DNA of 15,917 nt from an uncultured Solobacterium sp. (lineage in GTDB: Bacteria; Bacillota_I; Bacilli_A; Erysipelotrichales; Erysipelotrichaceae), in assembly GCA_938041275.1 (NCBI GenBank), contig CALISH010000132.1:1-15917 (forward strand), in the 5' to 3' direction. Position numbers and translations under genes: made by a program. Position 1 is the first letter of the stretch. Every line of letters starts with the position of its first letter. A model generated the notes under the pieces. The model was not told the origin of the DNA, ran no database searches, and saw only the letters and a program-made list of their open reading frames with translations. Positions 1 through 5,793 of this stretch are shown in pieces.

Positions 1-301
1 TTTTCTTGCAAAATTCATCAAATGCCTTTGCCAATACTTCCTGAACTCTCCAATTGTCATCCTTGGAAACTTCATCTCTCATAAATGCTAAAATATCAGC
101 TTGTTCTGATAAATATCCAAAAAGAAATACACCGTACATTCTTACTTGATAGGTATCAGATTCATATGCTAAAAATGCCAAACTCTTAGCATATTCATTA
201 TCATTAGCTTTATAATCAGTTAAGGCTCTTTTCTCTTCCTCTTTGAAACCATTTTCTATCAAAGAAAACTCTTTTTCTAAACTCGCAATATATTCTTTCA
301 A
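1..301 (-). CDS. DNA alkylation repair protein (AlkD/HEAT-like), N-terminal part, cut by window edge
   Basis: I translated this by hand from the minus strand. It starts at a TTG codon (301-299), preceded by a GAGGAGG ribosome binding site (plus-strand 311-317), and runs off the left edge after about 100 codons, so the C-terminus is not visible. The peptide is helical and charged at first, then contains SDTYQVRMYGVFLFGYLSEQ and, near residues 82-98, KDDNWRVQEVLAKAFDEFCK. The second segment is a hallmark of the DNA alkylation repair (AlkD-like, HEAT-repeat) family as I know it. Members of this family bind damaged DNA through helical repeats and in some cases excise alkylated bases. An in-frame GTG lies further upstream but overlaps the Shine-Dalgarno site, so TTG is preferred. 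It lies 33 bases downstream of the small membrane protein gene and could be co-transcribed with it. The family call is fairly sure; the activity is inferred. Confidence 0.7.
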   Translation of the reverse strand, partial: MKEYIASLEKEFSLIENGFKEEEKRALTDYKANDNEYAKSLAFLAYESDTYQVRMYGVFLFGYLSEQADILAFMRDEVSKDDNWRVQEVLAKAFDEFCKK

Positions 302-334
302 GTTGCCTCGCCTCCTCACAAAATATCTATTTAC

Positions 335-616
335 CTACACCTCTTTAATCTTCTCATTTATCAATTCAATAAACGCTATCACAGTCGCTCCTATCATCGG
401 GAGCCCATAAGGACTAAATAGGAAACCGATAATCAAACCCGATATGCCTATTCCGACTTCTCCTTGAATGAAAGAAGCTAACGCCCCAAATATGCAGAAC
501 ATCATAACGATATAAAGTAACGCCGTTCCTATACCAAGTAAGAATGTCAGAAAAGCAGTCAGAATTGATAAGACAAGACTAATCGGAAATAAGATAATTT
601 TTAATATCCATCGCAT
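335..616 (-). CDS. Small membrane protein, CD1845-family-like
   Basis: This is a 93-aa, very hydrophobic protein with about three membrane segments: residues 5-30, 32-52 and 58-84. It ends in a short charged tail (ELINEKIKEV). The pattern GIGISGLIIGFLFSPYGLP near residues 55-73 resembles what I remember of the CD1845 family, small proteins of unknown function that are common in Tn916-like and clostridial integrative conjugative elements. The ATG at 616 follows a GAGG-type binding site. No relaxase, integrase or type IV secretion gene is visible in the window, so if the assignment is right this is a leftover or the edge of such an element. Function unknown; the family call rests on remembered sequence similarity only. 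Confidence 0.5.
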   Translation of the reverse strand: MRWILKIILFPISLVLSILTAFLTFLLGIGTALLYIVMMFCIFGALASFIQGEVGIGISGLIIGFLFSPYGLPMIGATVIAFIELINEKIKEV

Positions 617-639
617 ACACTGCCTCTTTTCTCTTCGGC

Positions 640-695
640 TTATGTGCTGCTTACAACTATTATTTTAGTAGATAATAGCTCTAAGCAACACATAA
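640..695. repeat. 56-base imperfect palindrome (long stem-loop)
   Basis: The outer arms 640-653 (TTATGTGCTGCTTA) and 682-695 (TAAGCAACACATAA) pair over 14 positions with one G-T type mismatch. The inner arms 657-663 (CTATTAT) and 672-678 (ATAATAG) pair perfectly around an 8-base loop. It overlaps the last codons and stop of the broken restriction-methylation gene. Neither side has a clear T run, so it is not a classic intrinsic terminator, although it could still help stop transcription from either side. It could also be a recombination scar or the end of a small mobile element. Confidence 0.6.
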
Positions 696-1945
696 ACTAT
701 CAGTTTCTTCAGTTTTTAACTTTGGTAGAAGCTTCAAAACCTTTGATTTTACTGAACTATTTGCCTCTGTCATTATTATGACACGAGACCCACAAGCTGG
801 ATCAAAGAATGTAAGATTAGAGAGTTTTTCTTGAAACTGTTTGGCTTTTTGTTCAATTATTTTATATTGCTTAAACTGACGAATCTTATTCAACTCAACT
901 TTCAAATCATCTAGGAAAAGAGGATCAATAACTTTATGGATATTTTCGATAGAAGTGTAGTGCATTCCACCACTTCGGCGTGTTTCTGGGTTTAGTGTTG
1001 ATTCAAATACCGCACCAAAAATTGTTGGGCTTATATTTGACCAGTCAAAACTAGAAGAAGCATGCTCTAAAATCAATTTGTGTAGGTCATCTGTAAAGTT
1101 CGGAATTTCTATATTATTTTCGGCAAACATTCCCCCATTGACGTATGGAAATGCAAGAAGCGCTTTATCTAAGTATGGATCACGATTTTCAATTGGAGTA
1201 TCTAAGATAGAAAAAAGATCAATCAAGCCTCGACGAAAATCATGACTATTAAAGCGAGCGAGATAATCATGGAACATCATCTTATGTCCAAATATTCCAA
1301 CATCTTCTGCATATAAGCAAAAAACTAAACGGACAACAAGTTGATTAATTGCATGAAGGCTTTCAGGACTATCTGGATGAATATACTGCTTGAGAAGACT
1401 TTCATAAATTTCTCCAACAATCTCTCCAGCTTCAATTGAAACCTTCATTTCTCGTTCAACATGTTCATTGGTCTTGTCAATCAAGAATTCTAAACGATAA
1501 GCTTCTTTATCTAAATCGGTAAGCTTAATGACTTTAGGTTCACCATTTGGTTGTTCCATATCGTAAACAAAGAACTCTTTGAAATTACAGGTGACAATCC
1601 ATCGTGGACGTCGAGAATAAGGTAAGTTAGCAGAATAACGTTTAGCTTGTTGAAATGGGGTAAGGAAAGTTCCGTCAGATTGTTTTATAGCTTTATTAAG
1701 GTCTTTATCAGAACCTTTTTGTTCAATTAATACTTTTGTCTTATCAATAAAGCCATCTATGAAACTAGTATGGTCAAGCATTACTTTATCTTCAAAAGTT
1801 ATATATTCGCTTGGGTTTTCTATTTCATAAACAGATTGAAGTAAATCTAACCAAAAAGACTGACTATCTTGCTTTTCGTTTCCTCTATTTTCCCAACGTT
1901 TAATAAATGCTTTAGCTTGTTTTTTTGTTCACGTAAATTATTCAT
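681..1945 (-). pseudogene. MmeI-like type IIL restriction-modification enzyme, frameshifted and truncated
   Basis: The gene appears to start at ATG 1945-1943 behind GGAG, giving MNNLREQ. It then shifts frame in a run of seven T (A on the coding strand) at 1920-1926. One more A would join it smoothly to KKQAKAFIKRWENRG and onward to the long frame from 1781. The protein shows the N-terminal PD-(D/E)XK nuclease of this family: in the frame from 1781, Asp9 followed by EQK (Glu20, Lys22). A helical spacer follows, then a typical SPTIFGAVFESTLNPETRRS segment and the start of methyltransferase motif I (FFDPACGS). After PACGS the expected Gly-Asn-Phe is missing, and about 34 unrelated residues lead to a stop at 681. 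The full enzyme is roughly 900 residues or more, so the catalytic methyltransferase core and the target recognition domain are gone. Restriction and modification are presumably both lost. Confidence 0.85.
1920..1926 (-). other. Homopolymer frameshift site in the restriction-modification pseudogene
   Basis: Seven consecutive T on the plus strand (A7 in the gene). With A8 the start codon at 1945 would be in frame with the remaining 400-odd codons. With A7 the frame from 1945 ends after about 32 codons. It is either a disabling slip, a phase-variable tract or a sequencing error. Confidence 0.7.
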
Positions 1946-2187
1946 TTTAGTTCTCCAGCCAATGTTTTGGTTAAATTATTAGTAAACTCTGTAATACATT
2001 CTGAGTCATCTATTCAAAATCAATATGAGTATATCAAAATGATAATATAAAATCCATGAGAAGCAAAATATGGATTGAAGGAGATAGTGTAAACTGTATT
2101 AACTTTCAACCAGTAATTATTAATATTTGCGATACCAACTATTCGCACTTCAACCGTAATTTTCAATATTCAATATCGATTTCTATT
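1946..2187. other. Intergenic AT-rich spacer between divergent genes
   Basis: I see no convincing gene here. It separates the minus-strand restriction-modification remnant from the plus-strand riboswitch promoter. The only clear structure is an inverted repeat, AATCCAT (2051-2057) with ATGGATT (2070-2076), around a 12-base loop. It has no T run and no recognised function. The promoter for the minus-strand genes should lie here, but I could not pick one out. Confidence 0.5.
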
Positions 2188-2216
2188 TTGACAAAGGAAT
2201 GAATCAGAACTATAAT
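2188..2216 (+). promoter_or_regulatory. Sigma-A promoter of the fluoride-riboswitch transcript
   Basis: The -35 element is TTGACA (2188-2193), the spacer is exactly 17 bases, and the -10 element is TATAAT (2211-2216). Both hexamers are consensus. Transcription should start near 2222-2224, which is where the riboswitch fold begins. A consensus promoter suits a gene whose control lies at termination rather than initiation. Confidence 0.88.
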
Positions 2217-2223
2217 TTCTGAC

Positions 2224-2280
2224 GGAAATGGGGTTTTCCAAGATTATAAATCTAAACCGCGATTAGTGCTGATAACTCCT
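2224..2280 (+). ncRNA. Fluoride riboswitch (crcB motif) aptamer
   Basis: P1 pairs GGAA (2224-2227) with TTCC (2236-2239). Its loop contains GGGGTT (2230-2235), which can pair fully with AACTCC (2274-2279) to form the pseudoknot typical of the crcB motif (GGGGUU:AACUCC, one G-U). The conserved AAAC (2254-2257), a short P3 (2259-2261 with 2267-2269) and the TGATAACTCCT tail (2270-2280) match the order in known fluoride riboswitches such as that of the Bacillus cereus crcB leader (recalled, not searched). A small extra hairpin, AGATT/AATCT (2241-2253), sits in the linker. The aptamer tail shares bases with the 5' arm of the downstream terminator, so fluoride binding should prevent termination and switch the gene on. 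Confidence 0.85.
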
Positions 2281-2316
2281 GTAACTTCTTTTTGTTACGG
2301 GCATCAGCATTTTTTT
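2267..2316 (+). terminator. Riboswitch-controlled intrinsic terminator
   Basis: TGCTGAT (2267-2273) pairs with ATCAGCA (2303-2309), and an inner stem CCTGTAAC (2278-2285) pairs with GTTACGGG (2294-2301). A run of T follows at 2310-2316. The 5' arm includes the pseudoknot strand AACTCC (2274-2279) in its internal loop and the P3/TGAT part of the aptamer. The aptamer and the terminator therefore exclude each other, as expected for an expression platform. Confidence 0.85.
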
Positions 2317-2336
2317 CTATGTAAGGAGATAGAGTT

Positions 2337-3515
2337 ATGTTATTTAGTTTTGCGATGATTATTTTGGTTGGCGTAGTATTTGCGATGATTATGCGTAAGC
2401 TAGGCTTGCCAAATCTATTGGGATATTTACTAGCAGGAATCATATTAGGACCATTTGTGTTCAATGTGATTGATACGACAACCTTTCAGATTTCATCTGA
2501 CATTCGACAGATTGCGCTAATGATTATCTTAATGCGTGCAGGGTTGAACCTACAGATATCAGATTTAAAGAAGGTTGGCCCATCTGCTTTACTAATGTGT
2601 TTTGTGCCGGCAAGTTTTGAGATTTTGGGACTGATGATTTTAGCCCCAATCTTTTTACATTTAGATCTGTTGAATGCCGCAATACTTGGAACTGTTTTAG
2701 CAGCAGTATCGCCAGCTGTTGTTGTGCCGCTGATGTTAAAACTAATGGACGAAGGTTATGGCACAAGAGAAGGAATTCCGCAACTTATTATGGCTGGTGC
2801 TTCGATGGATGATGTGTATGTGATTGTGTTATTTACTTCATTATTAACACTTGCTAAGAGTGGAGAATTCAATGCATTATCCTTACTTCGTATTCCAACA
2901 TCAATCTTATTTGGAATTATTTCTGGTATTGTATTGGGCTATGTGCTTTGCAAGTTATATCGATTGTTGAAGTTATCTACAGGGATTGAACTTGCAAGCA
3001 TGTTTGCGATAGGAATGGTACTCATTACAATCGAAAGAATGATGACGGGTGTTGTGGGGTTCTCTGGATTACTTGCAATTATGGCAATGACGGCAGCGAT
3101 ACGACATATCAAGCCAGAGATGGCAGATACATATTCTGCTGTTCTTGCAAAGCTATGGCAACCTGCAGAAATCTTCTTATTTGCGTTAGTAGGTGCGAGT
3201 GTAAGAATTGATTATGCATCATCTTTTGGACCTGTTGTTTTGATTGTGATTATCTTGGCGCTACTATTCCGTATGCTTGGTGTATATCTGAGTGTTATGA
3301 AAACAAAGTTTAATAGGAAGGAAAAGATATTTACGATGATTGCTTATATTCCAAAAGCTACGGTACAAGCTGCGATTGGAGGACTTGCGTTAGAAGCAGG
3401 CCTTGCTAGTGGAGAGTTAATTTTAACAGCCGCAGTTACCGCAATCCTATTTACTGCACCGCTTGGAGCCATCTTTATTTCATTTACTTACCGTAACTTT
3501 TTACAAAAAGCATAG
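2337..3515 (+). CDS. Cation:proton antiporter-family membrane protein under fluoride riboswitch control
   Basis: 392 aa, almost wholly hydrophobic with roughly 11-13 membrane segments, consistent with a full-length CPA-superfamily transport domain and no C-terminal regulatory (TrkA/RCK) domain. Two features of the ion-binding core can be seen: a DD pair at Asp158-Asp159 in GASMDDVYVIVLF, and a basic residue Lys340 in IPKATVQAAIG. The N-terminal RKLGLPNLLGYLLAGIILGP is a typical first motif. The ATG follows AAGGAGAT at 6-7 bases. It is the only gene between the fluoride riboswitch and the purine leader, so it is probably transcribed alone. Fluoride riboswitches mostly control CrcB/Fluc or CLC-F exporters, but some control genes annotated as sodium/proton antiporters. 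I infer a role in fluoride resistance, either by direct export or by correcting the pH or sodium load. The substrate is not provable here. Confidence 0.85.
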   Translation: MLFSFAMIILVGVVFAMIMRKLGLPNLLGYLLAGIILGPFVFNVIDTTTFQISSDIRQIALMIILMRAGLNLQISDLKKVGPSALLMCFVPASFEILGLMILAPIFLHLDLLNAAILGTVLAAVSPAVVVPLMLKLMDEGYGTREGIPQLIMAGASMDDVYVIVLFTSLLTLAKSGEFNALSLLRIPTSILFGIISGIVLGYVLCKLYRLLKLSTGIELASMFAIGMVLITIERMMTGVVGFSGLLAIMAMTAAIRHIKPEMADTYSAVLAKLWQPAEIFLFALVGASVRIDYASSFGPVVLIVIILALLFRMLGVYLSVMKTKFNRKEKIFTMIAYIPKATVQAAIGGLALEAGLASGELILTAAVTAILFTAPLGAIFISFTYRNFLQKA

Positions 3516-3563
3516 AGTCATTTAGGAGTTTTACAACAATTCTTGTTTTATTCTATTTTTCGT

Positions 3564-3592
3564 CTTTACTTCTAGTTCCTATTTGTTATGAT
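3564..3592 (+). promoter_or_regulatory. Purine operon promoter (extended -10)
   Basis: TGTTATGAT gives an extended -10: TG at 3584-3585 and TATGAT at 3587-3592. The -35 region near 3564-3569 (CTTTAC) is weak, which is usual for extended -10 promoters. The predicted start is near 3599, leaving about 225 bases of leader before purE. I do not see a clear terminator between the antiporter stop (3515) and this promoter, so some read-through is possible. Confidence 0.6.
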
Positions 3593-3648
3593 ATTTACGT
3601 GTTTTATGGTTTGGTAACGGATGTCTTAGAGACAGGAAGGATGGAGCT

Positions 3649-3762
3649 ATGGCTTTAGGTGTTGTGACTCTCCGAACAATAGAATATATTGTCGATGCTT
3701 CGACAAACACATCTCTGATGGCGGTTTTCTGCGCCCAAAAATGTGGAAAGAATATTTTTTGA
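3649..3762 (+). CDS. Possible 37-aa leader peptide or small protein upstream of purE
   Basis: The ATG at 3649 has AGGAAGG (3634-3640) eight bases upstream, right after a hairpin. The frame reads MALGVVTLRTIEYIVDA and continues to a TGA at 3760-3762, ending in CGKNIF. It has two cysteines and no obvious membrane segment or signal peptide. No single amino acid is enriched as it would be in a classical leader peptide. Its stop lies only 5 bases before the 5' arm of the terminator, so a ribosome finishing or pausing there would cover that arm and favour read-through into purE. It may regulate by translation, encode a real small protein, or be chance within a structured RNA. I do not recognise the peptide. 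Confidence 0.4.
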   Translation: MALGVVTLRTIEYIVDASTNTSLMAVFCAQKCGKNIF

Positions 3763-3767
3763 ATACG

Positions 3768-3797
3768 ATCTGTGGAGAAATCTCCACGGATTTTTTG
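3768..3797 (+). terminator. Intrinsic terminator in the purE leader
   Basis: A stem of ten pairs, ATCTGTGGAG (3768-3777) with CTCCACGGAT (3782-3791, one U-G), has a 4-base loop and is followed by TTTTTTGTTTT. It lies between the promoter and purE with no complete long gene before it, so it must be conditional for the operon to be expressed. Confidence 0.85.
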
Positions 3798-3824
3798 TTT
3801 TATTAGAAAATGGAGGAAGATAAG

Positions 3825-4322
3825 ATGAAAAAAGTAGCGATTTTAATGGGCAGTGACAGTGACTTCGGTGTGATGTCAAAGGCGATTTCAGTGTTGAAGG
3901 AATTTGGAATTCCGGTAGAAGTACATGTATATTCTGCACATCGTACACCAGAGAAAGTTGCAGAGTTTGCCACAAATGCGAAGGATAATGGCTTCGGTGT
4001 CATTATTGCAGGAGCTGGTATGGCAGCTGCTTTAGCAGGTGTAGTAGCAGGACATACAACGCTACCAGTCATTGGTGTTCCTCTGAAGTCTAATGCATTA
4101 GAGGGAGTAGATGCACTATTATCTACCGTTATGATGCCTAGTGGTATTCCGGTTGCGACAGTTGCGATTGATGGTTCAAAGAATGCAGCATATTTAGCAG
4201 CCCAAATTTTAGCTATCAGTGATGAGGAACTTGCAAAGAAAGTATTAGAAAATCGTCAGAAACAAAGTGCAGTAGTATTAGTGAAAGATCAAGAACTTCA
4301 AGAAAAAGTACAGGCATTATAA
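3825..4322 (+). CDS. purE: N5-carboxyaminoimidazole ribonucleotide mutase, PurE
   Basis: 165 aa, normal for PurE. It converts N5-CAIR to CAIR in purine synthesis. GSDSD (residues 10-13) and SAHRTPE (37-43) form the nucleotide site with the catalytic His39, followed by IAGAG and LPVIGVP (80-86). The start at 3825 is chosen because the earlier in-frame ATG at 3810 is part of the binding site GGAGGA (3812-3817). In most class I PurE proteins the loop reads GGAAHLPG; here it reads GMAAALAG, so the usual His (position 69) is Ala and Pro71 is Ala. Class I PurE needs N5-CAIR made by PurK, and no purK is visible in this window. It is the first gene of the operon, 16 bases before purF. Confidence 0.95.
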   Translation: MKKVAILMGSDSDFGVMSKAISVLKEFGIPVEVHVYSAHRTPEKVAEFATNAKDNGFGVIIAGAGMAAALAGVVAGHTTLPVIGVPLKSNALEGVDALLSTVMMPSGIPVATVAIDGSKNAAYLAAQILAISDEELAKKVLENRQKQSAVVLVKDQELQEKVQAL

Positions 4323-4338
4323 ATATAGGAGAGAGAAC

Positions 4339-5793
4339 ATGCAGGATATGATTCATGAGGAGTGTGGTGTTTTCGGCATTTACGACAAAAACATGGTGAG
4401 TGATGTAGTATCCGATACTTACTATGGTTTATTTGCCTTGCAACATCGTGGACAAGAAAGTTGTGGTATTGCGGTCAATGACCGTGGGGTTATCACAGCA
4501 CATAAAGATGTGGGTTTAGTTCGTGAAGTATTTGACCAACATGAATTAGATAAATTAGGAAAAGGACAGATGGCGATTGGTCATACCAGATATTCAACAT
4601 TTGGTACGGTTAATCATACAAATGCACAACCTTTACTGGTTCGCCATATTAAAGGACAATTAGCGATTGCACATAATGGAAACTTAACCAACGCTGCTGA
4701 GCTACGTGAAGAGTTAGAGCGCAAAGGCGCAATCTTCCATACAACAAATGACTCTGAAATTATTTGTTATATCATCATTCAAGAAAGATTAAAGACCTCT
4801 TCGATTGAAAAGGCAATTGAGAATGCAATGAATCGCATTGAAGGTGCTTATAGCCTTGTTGTGATGTCACCTGAAAAGCTAATTGCAGTAAGAGATAAAA
4901 AGGGATTCCGTCCATTGGTGATGGGAAAAGACAAAGATGGAAGAATCGTATTCGCATCTGAGACATGCGCATTTGCGGCTGTTGGTGTGGACTATGTTCG
5001 CGATATTGATGCGGGAGAAATTGTTGTAATCGATCATGATGGTGTTGAACATTCTATTCGTACACACTGTAAGGAAAAGCCTCATATGTGTGTATTTGAA
5101 TATGTGTATTTTGCACGTAGTGATTCGATTCTCCAACATCAACCAGTGCATGAGGCTAGATGTAATGCAGGTCGTATCCTAGCCAAGGAACATCCAGTAG
5201 AAGCAGATGTTGTCATTGGTGTGCCTGATTCTGGATTAGATGCTGCACAAGGTTATGCAGAGGAATCTGGGATTCCTTATGGTATGGGTTTTATTAAGAA
5301 TCGTTATATTGCACGCACATTTATTCAACCAACACAAGGACAACGCGAAAATGCAGTTAATATGAAACTTCATGTGGTGTCTTCTGTTGTAAAAGGTAAG
5401 CGAGTTATCATGGTGGACGATTCCATCGTACGCGGAACGACTAGTGCTCGTATTGTGAAATTATTACGTGATGGAGGTGCGACAGAAGTTCATGTACGTG
5501 TATCTGCACCACCATTTATTTCACCATGTTATTTTGGAACAGATATTGATTCTAAACAGAACCTGATTGCATGTAAAATGAATTTAGAAGAAATATGCGA
5601 GTCCATCGGTGCAGATTCACTAGGATATCTAAGTGTCGATGGTGTCAAGAAGATGGCATCGGATGCGGATTGTGATTTCTGTACAGGATGTTTCACAGAG
5701 AAGTATCCTGCCCCAATCCCTAAGCATTCTGAAAAATCAAAATTTGAAATGAAAATAGAAAAGAAGGAGAGCAAACATGACGAAGAGTTATAG
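4339..5793 (+). CDS. purF: Amidophosphoribosyltransferase, PurF
   Basis: 484 aa. It catalyses the first committed step, PRPP plus glutamine to phosphoribosylamine. After a short propeptide (MQDMIHEE) the glutaminase begins at Cys9 (ECGVFG), so self-cleavage before Cys9 is expected, as in the Bacillus subtilis type. LQHRGQES and THTRYS-like segments belong to the N-terminal nucleophile domain. The PRPP loop VIMVDDSIVRGTTSARIV lies near residues 355-372. Cysteines near the C-terminus (CDFCTGC, 445-451) mark it as an Fe-S cluster-containing type. The binding site AGGAGAGAG precedes ATG 4339. Its end overlaps purM by 17 bases, suggesting coupled translation. The highly charged C-terminal tail is rich in Lys and Glu. 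Confidence 0.97.
   Translation: MQDMIHEECGVFGIYDKNMVSDVVSDTYYGLFALQHRGQESCGIAVNDRGVITAHKDVGLVREVFDQHELDKLGKGQMAIGHTRYSTFGTVNHTNAQPLLVRHIKGQLAIAHNGNLTNAAELREELERKGAIFHTTNDSEIICYIIIQERLKTSSIEKAIENAMNRIEGAYSLVVMSPEKLIAVRDKKGFRPLVMGKDKDGRIVFASETCAFAAVGVDYVRDIDAGEIVVIDHDGVEHSIRTHCKEKPHMCVFEYVYFARSDSILQHQPVHEARCNAGRILAKEHPVEADVVIGVPDSGLDAAQGYAEESGIPYGMGFIKNRYIARTFIQPTQGQRENAVNMKLHVVSSVVKGKRVIMVDDSIVRGTTSARIVKLLRDGGATEVHVRVSAPPFISPCYFGTDIDSKQNLIACKMNLEEICESIGADSLGYLSVDGVKKMASDADCDFCTGCFTEKYPAPIPKHSEKSKFEMKIEKKESKHDEEL

Larger units (their letters stand above)
3599..3797 (+). promoter_or_regulatory. Structured purE leader, probable attenuator of unknown class
   Basis: The region between promoter and purE contains several hairpins. 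They are TGTCT/AGACA (3622-3634), a stem GTGTTGT (3659-3665) with ACAAACAC (3703-3710, one bulged A) enclosing ACAATA/TATTGT (3676-3692), GGCG/CGCC (3720-3735), and finally a terminator (3768-3797). TCTCC at 3669-3673 could pair with GGAGA at 3774-3778 in the terminator's 5' arm, giving a possible antiterminator. I compared it from memory with the purine, PRPP/ykkC, ZTP/pfl, glycine, THF and T-box consensus sequences, and none fits. A 37-codon ORF overlaps the structure. The signal is unknown, though purine supply is the obvious guess. Confidence 0.5.

Noticed and set aside
681..1781. The 366-codon frame as a complete gene
   Set aside because: It lacks the family's N-terminal ~55 residues, which are present upstream in another frame, and everything after methyltransferase motif I.
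2051..2076. Inverted repeat AATCCAT/ATGGATT as an operator or terminator
   Set aside because: No T run, not at a promoter I can identify, and AT-rich; could be chance.
3516..3560. Terminator after the antiporter gene (ACAA/TTGT followed by TTT)
   Set aside because: Only a 4-bp AT-rich stem; too weak to call.
3668..3680. PurBox-like sequence CTCTCCGAACAAT (PurR operator of Bacillus type)
   Set aside because: It matches the core CCGAAC but has mismatches in the A/T flank, lies well downstream of the likely promoter, inside the structured leader and the small ORF, and no second inverted PurBox is found.
3599..3800. Known purine-related riboswitch (guanine, PRPP or ZTP) or 6S RNA
   Set aside because: The conserved core sequences of the riboswitches are missing. 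A 6S-like rod with a large central bubble could not be built convincingly by hand; a covariance-model scan is needed.
3810..3824. Earlier in-frame start for PurE (MEEDK...)
   Set aside because: That ATG is part of the GGAGGA binding site. The start at 3825 has ideal spacing and gives the usual MKKVAILMGSDSD N-terminus.
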